The notes beneath the pieces are model-generated. The model was not told where the DNA came from, made no database searches, and worked only from the letters and a program-made list of their open reading frames with translations. Made by a program: the position numbers and the translations under genes. A stretch of DNA of 64,000 nucleotides, taken from CAZLFQ01 sp964625465 (lineage in GTDB: Bacteria; Pseudomonadota; Alphaproteobacteria; Rickettsiales; Midichloriaceae). Numbering within the stretch: position 1 is the first letter of the stretch; every line of letters begins with the position of its first letter. Location: the NCBI GenBank assembly GCA_964625465.1, contig CAZVFD010000005.1, positions 5,176 to 69,175 on the forward strand. The letters are read 5' to 3'. Positions 8,394-17,025 of this stretch are shown in pieces.

Positions 8394-9098
8394 TTATAAG
8401 GAATTTGTAGCAGAATCTATCTCTTCCTTTAATTTTTTCAACAATTGGTCTTTGGAAAGTGGTTTTGTAATGGGTTCAAGAAATTTAACCTTTATCGTCC
8501 CACTTCTGATAAGCCAAGATTTTGCTGGCCATATTTTTCCAGAATTCAAAGCGGCAGGAACTATAGGTATATCGGGAAGTTCTTTGTGCAGAGCCGCAAT
8601 GCCTGATTTATATTCCACGCTTTGGCCATGCTTAACCCGTGTACCTTCGGGGAAGATGACGATTGGCCTACCTTTTTCGAAGGCTTTTCGTGCTGCTTCT
8701 GACATTTGCTTGATTATTGAAGCTCCTCCTTTACGATCTATAGCAATCATCTCAATAAAACGTAAGTACCAGCCATACAATGGTATTTTAAGCAATTCTT
8801 TTTTAAGGATAAAAGCCGGATTGTTCAAGTAATGAACGAAGTAAATAGTCTCCCAAACAGACTGGTGTTTCGAAGCGATTATGCATCCGTCTTTTGGAAT
8901 ATTGTGCGCATTTATAACTTTGACTTTAACTCCACATATAGCCCTTAGCGCTAGGGTGATTACATAGCTCCAAATATACCCAGCTTTTGCAACTAGTTTT
9001 TGTTGTCTGAGGGGTAGAACTACACTGCCTAATACACCAAGTATAAGCGTCCAAATTACTAAAAAGATTATGAAGATTGTCGATCTAATTGTTGTCAT
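8394..9098 (-). CDS. plsC: 1-acyl-sn-glycerol-3-phosphate acyltransferase
   Basis: PlsC acylates lysophosphatidic acid to phosphatidic acid at the inner membrane. The 234-residue protein has an N-terminal membrane helix (about 8-29). The acyltransferase HX4D motif appears as HX4E (His78 to Glu83, KHQSVWE), and the glycerol-phosphate motif FPEGTR is at 149-154. Glu in place of Asp is a tolerated variant in alphaproteobacterial relatives. It lies directly upstream of thrS on the same strand and may be co-transcribed with thrS-infC, although a TATAAT overlaps its stop codon. Confidence 0.9.
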   Translation of the reverse strand: MTTIRSTIFIIFLVIWTLILGVLGSVVLPLRQQKLVAKAGYIWSYVITLALRAICGVKVKVINAHNIPKDGCIIASKHQSVWETIYFVHYLNNPAFILKKELLKIPLYGWYLRFIEMIAIDRKGGASIIKQMSEAARKAFEKGRPIVIFPEGTRVKHGQSVEYKSGIAALHKELPDIPIVPAALNSGKIWPAKSWLIRSGTIKVKFLEPITKPLSKDQLLKKLKEEIDSATNSL

Positions 9099-9168
9099 TT
9101 AACTAATGTGTTTCCCAACTATATTTATTTTGCTATACATTAAACAGATTAAACTAATATAAGATTAT

Positions 9169-9630
9169 ATGTCACAAGCCCTTAAAAATCTAGAGTCTAA
9201 TGGATATAAACTTCCAGAGCTGAAGCCAGCACAAACTAAGTTTAAGCCTTTCCTAATCTCAGGTAGCCATGTTTACATATCTGGCCAACTGCCGCTTGGC
9301 TTTGGTGATGTCAAAGAACACGTGGGGCATTTGGGTGGCAATGTTTCGATCGAACAAGGGCAGAAAATCGCACACATTTGCGGACTAAATGTTTTAGCGC
9401 AATTACAAGCAGCGGTTGGTGATTTAGATAAAGTTAAAAAATGTGTGAAGCTTACAATATTTGTAAATTCGACTCCAACTTTTACTGACCAGCCTGTTGT
9501 AGCAAACGCTGTTTCAGATTTAATGCTTAAAACTTTTGGTGAAAAAGGTGAGCATGCAAGGTCTGCAATTGGAGTTGCCCAATTACCTTTAGGAGTTGCC
9601 GTAGAAGTTGAAGCGATTTTTGAGATTTAA
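9169..9630 (+). CDS. RidA/YjgF/UK114 family protein
   Basis: Members of this family hydrolyse reactive enamine/imine intermediates made by PLP enzymes. The 153-residue protein is the longer RidA subtype. It shows SGQLPL near residues 38-43 and the C-terminal HARSAIGVAQLPLGVAVEVEA stretch, whose Arg aligns with the catalytic Arg105 of E. coli RidA. It is divergent from plsC across 70 bases and overlaps or abuts the downstream membrane gene. Deaminase activity is inferred from the retained arginine. Confidence 0.88.
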   Translation: MSQALKNLESNGYKLPELKPAQTKFKPFLISGSHVYISGQLPLGFGDVKEHVGHLGGNVSIEQGQKIAHICGLNVLAQLQAAVGDLDKVKKCVKLTIFVNSTPTFTDQPVVANAVSDLMLKTFGEKGEHARSAIGVAQLPLGVAVEVEAIFEI

Positions 9631-10528
9631 TTTGAAAAATTTTCCAGTTAAAAACGCACTAATTATTATTGGCAAAATTACATTTGTATTTTTTGCCTTC
9701 TACTGGGTGTTCCATAAAATTAATTTTTCAAGTTTTGTTGAGCACATTAAACAAGCCTATCTAATACCTTTATTTTTTTCTTACTTGTGTCTACATGTAT
9801 CTCTGTTTTTTAGTGCGTTTAGAAGTAGGTACTACTTTTCTACATTTGGCTTAAAAATCAGAAGGACTTTTGCCATTGCATTATATTATGTAGGTATGAT
9901 GTTTAATGTGGTGCTTCCGGGTGGAATAAGTGGTGATGGATATAAAATATTTTATCTAAATAAGGTCTCAAAATTTTCTAAAGTTACAGCTTTGCGGGTA
10001 ATGTTTTATGAGAGAGTAAATGGCTTCTATATTTTAGTCTTGTTTGGATTGCTGCTTTTGCCATTCACTGAGTTTTGGAAAGTAATCCCTTTTGGTTTTG
10101 AAAGCAGCATACTACTTTTGATTATGGTAACTCCGTGCTATTTTTTCGGCGCGCATTACATAATTAAAGATAAGTTTAACACAGCGCTCAATGCTTCTAC
10201 TTACTCTTTTGGAGTACAAATATTTCAAGTTATTTCAGCTATCTTTTTAGTTTATTCAATATTGCCTGAAGCTACTGTAAGCGTGTATGTAGACTATGTA
10301 TTTTTATTTATAGTTGGTTCAATTCTAGCAATCATACCTATTTCAATTGGTGGTGCAGGACTAAGAGAGCTAACCATGATGTATGGGCTGCAATTTGTAA
10401 GCAACGGAACGACTATTGAAATGGGAGTTGCTTTTGCATCACTATCTTTTGCATTATATGTGGCAACAGCTTTGACTGGACTGCCAATTTTTTATAATCT
10501 CAAATCGATTAAGGCTTCTAAGCAATAA
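9608..10528 (+). CDS. Lysylphosphatidylglycerol synthase TM-region / flippase-like membrane protein
   Basis: This 306-residue integral membrane protein has about eight hydrophobic segments. It matches the UPF0104/LPG_synthase_TM family, with the signature NVVLPGGISGDGYKIFYL around residues 97-114 and a second conserved IGGAGLRELT segment near 250. It lacks the soluble aminoacyl-transferase half of MprF, so lipid aminoacylation is unlikely; members of this form are thought to move lipids or polyprenyl-linked substrates. The start is uncertain: TTG at 9608 overlaps ridA by 23 bases, while TTG at 9632 lies one base after the ridA stop. Neither has a clear ribosome site. Confidence 0.8.
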   Translation: MKRFLRFNLKNFPVKNALIIIGKITFVFFAFYWVFHKINFSSFVEHIKQAYLIPLFFSYLCLHVSLFFSAFRSRYYFSTFGLKIRRTFAIALYYVGMMFNVVLPGGISGDGYKIFYLNKVSKFSKVTALRVMFYERVNGFYILVLFGLLLLPFTEFWKVIPFGFESSILLLIMVTPCYFFGAHYIIKDKFNTALNASTYSFGVQIFQVISAIFLVYSILPEATVSVYVDYVFLFIVGSILAIIPISIGGAGLRELTMMYGLQFVSNGTTIEMGVAFASLSFALYVATALTGLPIFYNLKSIKASKQ

Positions 10529-10560
10529 AAAAACCACCGCAATTTTAGCTGCTGTGGTTT
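10527..10560. terminator. Bidirectional intrinsic terminator
   Basis: AAACCAC (10531-10537) pairs with GTGGTTT (10554-10560), and an inner GCA/TGC pairing extends the stem around an A/T-rich loop. Read on the minus strand the hairpin is followed by a run of T's (complement of A's at 10527-10533). It therefore ends the 116-residue minus-strand gene and probably also the converging plus-strand gene. Confidence 0.75.
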
Positions 10561-10581
10561 AGAAAAATACTCTCAAGATCT

Positions 10582-10932
10582 CTAGCTGCCTAAGCCAACA
10601 ATACTTGGGTTACAAGCGATTCCTACTATTGCAGCGCCAACAACGGCTGCTGCCCACTTTTTAGTGATGTAATTAGGTATAGATATAAAATGATTATTGT
10701 TATAAGCTATGTCCCTAATTGCACAACTAGCTAATAATACCAACCCTCCAGCAACAGCATAACTCTCGTCATTGGTTAATATAGTGCCAATTACACCTAA
10801 CATGCTTACTGCTCCAAAAAATGCTGCAAAAACATTGGGGGGAGTATTAAATTGTTGTTGAGGTTGATTTGGAAATAATTGTACAGGCTGATTAACCGCC
10901 GCCTGCACGACGTTGCCCCTTTCTTGCCTCAT
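10582..10932 (-). CDS. Unknown small membrane protein
   Basis: This 116-residue protein has no recognised family. The first 30 residues are rich in Gln, Asn and Pro, followed by hydrophobic segments at about 33-52, 58-75 and 92-113. It looks like a three-helix membrane protein with a soluble N-terminal tail. It is a single-gene transcription unit with a strong sigma-70 promoter (10962-10990), a GGGG ribosome site and its own terminator. This organisation implies real and possibly high expression despite the unknown role. Confidence 0.72.
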   Translation of the reverse strand: MRQERGNVVQAAVNQPVQLFPNQPQQQFNTPPNVFAAFFGAVSMLGVIGTILTNDESYAVAGGLVLLASCAIRDIAYNNNHFISIPNYITKKWAAAVVGAAIVGIACNPSIVGLGS

Positions 10933-10961
10933 ATTGACCCCTTTATAATTAAACTAAGCGT

Positions 10962-10990
10962 ATTATATAGTTATTTTTGGCGGTAGTCAA
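10962..10990 (-). promoter_or_regulatory. Sigma-70 promoter of the 116-residue membrane gene
   Basis: On the minus strand TTGACT (10985-10990) and TATAAT (10962-10967) are exactly 17 bases apart. This is one of the best consensus promoters in the window. Transcription should begin about 20 bases before the start codon. Confidence 0.8.
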
Positions 10991-11048
10991 GTTAATATGC
11001 TGATTTTTCTAGCTTTTTTATAAAAATATAGGTTTGGCGTTAGGACAA

Positions 11049-11702
11049 CTACTCTCTGAGTGTTTCTATATTCTTTCTATAGTCTTTAGTGCCAAAAACA
11101 GCAGTCCCTGCAACCAACACATTGGCACCAGCTTGAATTGCGAGCTTGGCAGTTTCTGAGTTTATGCCGCCATCAACTTCGAGGTCGATTTTTCTGCCAG
11201 TTTTTTCAATCATCCTTCTTACTTTCTCAATTTTATGCAGCTGTGAGTGCAAGAACTCTTGCCCACCAAACCCAGGGTTTACGGTCATAACTAGAATTAA
11301 ATCAACTTTATCCATGATGTAATCCAATACATTCTCATGAGTTGATGGAACTATTGAAACTCCAGCTTTAACGCCATGTGAGTGTATTTGGGAGATAACA
11401 CGATCTAAGTGAGTCACAGCTTCAGCATGAACAGTTATAATATCGCAGCCAGCTTTAGCAAATGCATCAATATGTTTTTCAGGGTTATCAATCATTAGGT
11501 GGGTATCAAATGGCAACTCACTAAAACTTCTAGCCATTTTTATTACTGGCGCACCGAAGGTAATATTTGGAACAAATGAACCATCCATAACATCTAGATG
11601 TATATAATCAGCACCAGCCGCAGTAACGCTTTTTATTTCCTCGCCCAAATTGGCGAAATTGCATGAGAGAATTGATGGGGCGATCTTAATTTTATGAGGC
11701 AT
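11049..11702 (-). CDS. rpe: Ribulose-phosphate 3-epimerase
   Basis: Rpe interconverts ribulose-5-phosphate and xylulose-5-phosphate in the non-oxidative pentose phosphate pathway. The 217-residue TIM barrel has the family motifs SILSCNFANLGEE near the start, YIHLDVMDGSFVPN (metal and catalytic Asp), HLMI, VMTVNPGFGGQ and EVDGGI. The length is typical. It is divergent from glpX across about 90 bases. With glpX, tal and the class I aldolase in this window it forms a route from triose phosphates to ribose precursors. Confidence 0.97.
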   Translation of the reverse strand: MPHKIKIAPSILSCNFANLGEEIKSVTAAGADYIHLDVMDGSFVPNITFGAPVIKMARSFSELPFDTHLMIDNPEKHIDAFAKAGCDIITVHAEAVTHLDRVISQIHSHGVKAGVSIVPSTHENVLDYIMDKVDLILVMTVNPGFGGQEFLHSQLHKIEKVRRMIEKTGRKIDLEVDGGINSETAKLAIQAGANVLVAGTAVFGTKDYRKNIETLRE

Positions 11703-11741
11703 ATTGGCAATAACGTATTTTATCTACAGACTAACCTAACT

Positions 11742-11770
11742 TTGACAGTAAGCAAAGTGAATGCTATTTA
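11742..11770 (+). promoter_or_regulatory. Sigma-70 promoter of glpX-birA
   Basis: TTGACA (11742-11747) and TATTTA (11765-11770) are separated by 17 bases, 24 bases before the glpX start. The -35 element matches consensus perfectly. Confidence 0.7.
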
Positions 11771-11794
11771 TTAATGCAAAACTTGTGAATTGAT

Positions 11795-12775
11795 ATGAAA
11801 AGCATTTTATCTTCTAAGCCTAAAGTGACTCCAACCTTACCTGCTAATCTTGCCCTTGACGCCATGATGCTTACGCGCGAAGCAGCAATCTCTTGCTATG
11901 AATGGATTGGTATGGGGCAAGAAAAAGCAGCAGATCAAGCTGCTGTTACTGCCATGAGAAAAGCATTTAACAATGTAAAAATAGATGGAACCGTTGTGAT
12001 CGGCGAGGGAGAAAGGGACTCTGCCCCAATGTTATATATCGGTGAAAAAGTTGGGAATGGCACAACAAAGGTTGATATTGCGGTTGATCCGCTTGAGGGA
12101 ACAACCATATGTGCGCACTCACTTCCGAATTCTATTTCTGTTTTAGCATTTTCTACAGAAGGTGGATTGCTACATGCGCCAGACGTGTATATGGATAAAA
12201 TTGCCATCGGCTCTGGCTATCCAGATGGAGTTGTGGATATAGATAATACTCCACAAAAAAACATTCAAAATTTAGCAAAAGCCAAGAAGTGTGATATCTC
12301 GGACATTACTGTTTGCGTGCTCAAACGCCCACGTCATGATGAGCTGGTTGCAAAAATTCGAGAAGCGGGTGCGAGATTGCAATTTATCTCGGACGGAGAT
12401 GTATTGGCCGTTATCTCCGCCACACTTCCAGACCCAAAAGTTGATATGTATATGGGGATGGGTGGAGCACCTGAAGGTGTTCTTGCGGCAGCCGCACTTA
12501 GATGCCTTGGCGGACAGATGCAAGGTCGACTAATTTTCAAAGATGATGCCGAACGAAACAGGGCTGCGAAAGCTGGAATAAGAGATTTAAATAAAAAATA
12601 TTCATTAACAGACTTAGCAAGTGGGGATGTAATTTTTGCGGCTACAGGTGTGACGGATGGCTGGTATTTACAAGGTGTGAAATATTCAAAGAAATATACA
12701 TGCACTACAAATTCAGTGGTGATGGAATCTATGAATAAGTCAATTCAATTCGTAAATCACACAATTAAAATTTAG
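11795..12775 (+). CDS. glpX: Fructose-1,6-bisphosphatase, class II
   Basis: GlpX hydrolyses fructose-1,6-bisphosphate to fructose-6-phosphate, the committing step of gluconeogenesis. The 326-residue protein has GEGERD (70-75), the metal-binding VDPLEGTT motif (97-104) and a GAPEGVLAAAALRCLGGQ segment, all family hallmarks. It follows its own promoter and is two bases upstream of birA, so the two are probably co-transcribed. No glycolytic kinase is seen in the window, consistent with a one-way gluconeogenic flow. Confidence 0.96.
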   Translation: MKSILSSKPKVTPTLPANLALDAMMLTREAAISCYEWIGMGQEKAADQAAVTAMRKAFNNVKIDGTVVIGEGERDSAPMLYIGEKVGNGTTKVDIAVDPLEGTTICAHSLPNSISVLAFSTEGGLLHAPDVYMDKIAIGSGYPDGVVDIDNTPQKNIQNLAKAKKCDISDITVCVLKRPRHDELVAKIREAGARLQFISDGDVLAVISATLPDPKVDMYMGMGGAPEGVLAAAALRCLGGQMQGRLIFKDDAERNRAAKAGIRDLNKKYSLTDLASGDVIFAATGVTDGWYLQGVKYSKKYTCTTNSVVMESMNKSIQFVNHTIKI

Positions 12776-12777
12776 TT

Positions 12778-13485
12778 ATGATCGAGCATTTGGAAATACA
12801 AACCTTTGATGAACTTGAATCCACGCAAACTTATGCAAAAAATGAGTTAGAGGCTGGGAGATTAAGTCATTTCACAGTGATATCTGCCCAAAACCAAACC
12901 TCTGGCAAAGGGCGAAATACCAAAGTTTGGCAAAGCAAAAAAGGGGATGTCACGATAACAATCATTCTGCCTGCCACTAGTAAAGATCAGCAAGTCTCTT
13001 ACGTTGCAGGTGTCGCGCTTTTAGAGAGTATAAGGGCGTTTTATCCATCGTTATTGCCTCAATTAAAATGGGTCAATGATGTCTTAATTGATGAGAAGAA
13101 GGTCTGCGGGATTTTGCTTGAGAAAGTAAACAACACTCTACTTGTAGGAATAGGCGTAAACCTAGGTGAGGCTCCAGTTTCGCCAGATTTTAATGCATGT
13201 AGCCTTAAGGATTATGGGCGACAAATTAAAGCAGAGGAGTTTATTTCTATTTTGTTGGATAAATTTAAAACCAAATATAATACATGGCAGCAGCTTGGTT
13301 TTAGCCCAATTAGAAATATTTGGAAAAAGCATTGCTACCGGTTCGGAGAGCGAATTAAAGTTGGCTTTGCTGATGGAACAGAGGTAAATGGCCGATTTAA
13401 GGATATAGATAACGACGGCATGCTGATCCTAGGCATAGATGATAAAGAGCGCTTCATTGATGCTGGAGAAATTTTCAAACTATAA
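12778..13485 (+). CDS. birA: Biotin-[acetyl-CoA-carboxylase] ligase
   Basis: The enzyme activates biotin as biotinyl-AMP and attaches it to carboxylase carrier domains. The 235-residue protein has ESTQTYAKN near the start, the ligand-binding loop SGKGRNTKVWQ (residues 41-51), LKWVNDVLI with the conserved Lys, KKVCGILLE and GIGVNLG. The C-terminal small domain (GRFKDIDNDGMLIL) is present. There is no N-terminal helix-turn-helix, so it is a monofunctional ligase and not a repressor. It starts two bases after glpX. Confidence 0.93.
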   Translation: MIEHLEIQTFDELESTQTYAKNELEAGRLSHFTVISAQNQTSGKGRNTKVWQSKKGDVTITIILPATSKDQQVSYVAGVALLESIRAFYPSLLPQLKWVNDVLIDEKKVCGILLEKVNNTLLVGIGVNLGEAPVSPDFNACSLKDYGRQIKAEEFISILLDKFKTKYNTWQQLGFSPIRNIWKKHCYRFGERIKVGFADGTEVNGRFKDIDNDGMLILGIDDKERFIDAGEIFKL

Positions 13486-13499
13486 TATAATTTTGGAAA

Positions 13500-13531
13500 T
13501 TAACTATTTTTTAACCTTCTCAAAGTAGAAT
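13500..13531 (+). promoter_or_regulatory. CtrA-type promoter upstream of the giant ankyrin gene
   Basis: The sequence reads TTAA (13500-13503), a seven-base spacer, TTAAC (13511-13515), ten bases, then TAGAAT (13526-13531). TTAA-N7-TTAA(C) is the established CtrA recognition sequence of alphaproteobacteria. The distance to the -10-like box places it over the -35 region, as in CtrA-activated promoters. The same box, spacing and -10 occur at flgD. Confidence 0.62.
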
Positions 13532-13564
13532 TAGAGCCATGAAGTTAGGTACAGGTGGTTCTTT

Positions 13565-16500
13565 ATGGTCAAATATATCTCTGAAGGTTGGGTACAAAAT
13601 GGTGCATACGAAAAAGTTGGTCTCGCAATTGAGAATGCAGACGTTGGTGCAGTAAGAGCAGCATTGCAAAGTGTTGATGATTCAAAAGGTATCAGTGGAA
13701 AGTCAAACCTTAATGAGGTGAAAAAAAACGCTGATGGCGAGTCGCGATCAATATTTGAAGTGGCGATGGATGTATTTATCAATGCTGAACCTAATAAGCG
13801 CGAAGCAGCGTTTGCAGTAATACAAGAATTGGCAACCAGTGATAAAGTTATTAAAAGTACTCATTCAATTTCCGAAGCATTAGTTACTTTGATTGAGGTT
13901 CTAAAAACAGATCCAATTGAAGCTAGGAAACAACGTCGTCAAAATTTGAAAGAAGCGCGTAAGCAACGTCGCAAAGAAGAACAAGGTATAACCATTCCAC
14001 CAGAAGAAACCGCAAAAGAGACCAAGACTATTACTGTCTTAGATCCTGAGTTAAAAAAAGAATATCTAACTAAATTTGAAGATTTATTATCTCGCCTTCT
14101 GACAACCAATCATGAATTTCAGGAAAACTTGTACAAGTCTGCTTTCTTCTTAGATTTGGTTGAAGACTTGAAAAACAAGGTTGATGCAAAGAAATTTTTT
14201 GACATTGTAAATGTTAATACTGCAAGCCTTTTGGAACAAGAGTCTACTCGTGAGTTTTCTGTATTAATTCAAAAAGGATATATTAATAAGGACTCTATTT
14301 CAGACTACTTAGCAGGTGAGATTCTAAACTTTTACAAAACGCATAAGCCATCTTTTACTTGGGAAAAGATGAGAGAAGTAGTTGGCAACAAGCTAACACC
14401 AGATTACATAATTGAAAGATTGTCAGATGCCATTAAATCTAATTCCAAAGATGAAGCAGAAAAGTTACTAGAATATTATAGAGCTCATAAAGCAGAATTC
14501 GCTGGAAAGATTATAGTATCAAATGCAGATCTGAAAAAATCTTATGAACAAAATAAGAGCCTTTTTAAAGAGCTGGTAGAGACTGTCCAAGCAAACTTCA
14601 ATACAAAAGTACAAGAAGCTTCTAGAGTTTGGGGTACTCAAAATAAAACCGCTTTTGAGGCCGCTATTGAAATGGGTTCTGGTAAAGCTATTCTAAGTTC
14701 AGATGATTTTAAACCATCTCAAGACGACCCATCCACATTTAAACAATTGTATGAAAACTCTAAAAACATAGAGCTTTTTAGTCTGCTTCTGAAAAAAGAA
14801 AATGCAGTCAGTGCAGCTGAACTCAAAGCTTTTCTTGCGAAAGCAATAAAGGAGAATCACCCTGAAATTGCTCTCTTGCTTGTTGAATACTACATTCGCA
14901 ACGAGCAAATAATGAAAGCTGAAATAGGCAAAAACCTACTATCAACAGAAGATTTTCTTCTGGTTTCTTCTAAATCAGAAGAAAGATCTTGGGCAGCATT
15001 ACAAACCTTAATTCAGGCATCTGGGGCGACTGAATTAGATAGTAAGCTTATAGTCAGAGGGTATATTTATAATTCGGAAAAAAAAGGCTTTGATCTTTTT
15101 ATAGATTTACTAACCCCAGCAAGTTTGAATATTGCTATTAAAAATGGTGATATCCTGCCAAAGCAGTTGACTGCTGAGCAAATTACAAAGATCGCCAACG
15201 AAATTGCCGCCAGTTCACCGCAAGAGTTTGCACAATACTTAGATGTGATACGAGGTGTTAACGAAAATCTTCTGGATGAAGTAGTTAAGCTAACAATAAA
15301 TGATATAAATCTAATAGAAGTTCTTGGTAGTAAAGGCTTAGTGAAGGACATGTTAAAGATGTCAGCAATAGAGCTCTACAAGGGCAATAAATTACTATTG
15401 TTAGACATATTAATTGATAAAAAACTAATTAAACTGACGGGGCAAGATGACAAAGGTAATACCTTGCTTCACTACGCAATTGCGAATGGTCACTTTAGAT
15501 TCGCTGAAAGAATAATTGCTGAAGTGGGCAAGGAAAAAATCAATGATAAAATTCTGGTTCAAGTTCCAAACAAAGATGGGGTTACACCACTTCTTCAGCT
15601 CTTGCAACAACCGTATTCAAAAGAAAAAAGCTCTCTTATGGGCATGATAATGATGACTAAAGGTTTTAAGTATACAGGGGAAAAGATAGATAAAAAAATT
15701 GGCCATATCATCAGTTCTATAAAAGACAAAGATACAGCTAAAGATTTCTTAGTGTACTTAGAGCAAGTTAAAACTAAGAATGCAAGTTTCAAAGAGCGAT
15801 TAGTAGAAATTTTCACTCAAGCGTTGCTAACTAATAATACTGCAGTAACCCTAGCAGTTTTAGAGAATTATAATAGTTCAATGGTTAATGTTAATCATGT
15901 AACATATACGGATAAGAAGGGTAAGACATACGGTGCTGCTCCATTATTTATGGCGTACATGAATGGTAACGTTGAGCTAATAGACAAGTTACTTCAAAAT
16001 AAAAAAATCGATATAAACAAGATTGGGCCAAATGATCTTACATTGCTCCACCAAGCAGCGCTTGATGGCCAACAAAAAATTGTTGATAAAATTCTAAAGA
16101 CTAGTGGAGTAGATCCAAATCTTACTACAAAAGTAAACAAGCATCCAATTTTTGATGTACTAGCTGCTATAGAATTATTTGAAGCAAAACCTAAGTTAGA
16201 TGAAGCTGAGAAAAAACGTCTGTCTGGCCTAAAAGATACCTTCGACTTGTTAGCTGCTAGTCCAAAGGTGAATATCAATGCCGTTGATTCAAAAGGGAAT
16301 ACTCCTGCTATAATAATGTATAAACGTATCCAGAGCGTATCTGCTAGGATTAAGCAGCTCGAAGAAATCGCAGCTCAAAAACCTAAAGGTGTAGTTGACT
16401 CAATGAAGGAAGCTGTGAACAGTATATTTTCTGATAACGCAAATGAGCTTGCAAAACTCAGAGAGTATAAAAAATTCCTAGACTCTGGATTCAGAACCTT

Positions 16501-17015
16501 AATGGCAAATCCAAAAGTAGATTTGCTAGTGAACAACAAAGACGAGCAAAATATAGTTATACTATCTATTCAAAATCAAGATACCGAAACACTTGAAGCT
16601 ACCATTGGCCAAAATAAAAAAGGGGAGAAACTAAACCCAATTTTTAACAATCCGGATACGAATGGTAATACACCAATACTTCATGCCTATGCTACAGGGA
16701 ATCCAGAGATCCTAAGATTAACTTTATTAGCTGCAGGTGGATCACCAAAAGATCTTGAAATGGGATTTAAGGCAATAAACAATGATGGCCAAAACATTCT
16801 TGTGGCAGCTTGTAAAGGTGGCAATCTTGAAATGGTTAAGAGTGCTTTCGCTGAACTAGATCAGAAGACAGTATTTACAAGTGATAACTTAGGCAATAAC
16901 TTTTTACACCATGCTTCTAGTAAACCTGAAATTCTATCGTATTTATTAGCACAAGATAAAGAAAATATAGCTTTAGATGCTGGAATCGACTATTTTGAAG
17001 CGAATGATTGGAATG
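13565..17015 (+). CDS. Giant ankyrin-repeat protein, N-terminal part (ends at assembly gap)
   Basis: This is the first 1,150 residues of a protein that continues across the 10-N gap; together the parts encode about 1,830 residues. The ATG is preceded by AGGTGG at a good distance. Residues 1-600 are charged and helix-rich with a Lys/Arg-rich stretch near 120-140 and degenerate repeats. From about residue 625 onward clear ankyrin units appear (KGNTLLHYAIANGH, DLTLLHQAALDGQ, NGNTPILHAYATGNPE, DGQNILVAACKGGN). There is no Sec signal. Ankyrin proteins of this type in intracellular alphaproteobacteria are often secreted effectors; that role is inference here. A CtrA-type promoter precedes it. Confidence 0.85.
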
Positions 17016-17025
17016 NNNNNNNNNN
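17016..17025. other. Assembly gap of 10 N inside the ankyrin gene
   Basis: Ten undetermined bases. The flanking frames differ by one register if 10 is taken literally, so the true gap length must be 2 modulo 3 for a continuous gene. Ten is a placeholder length. Confidence 0.95.

Noticed and set aside
12272..12705. Overlapping ORFs in three other frames inside glpX
   Set aside because: They are shadows of a strongly conserved enzyme; none has a family match, ribosome site or own promoter.
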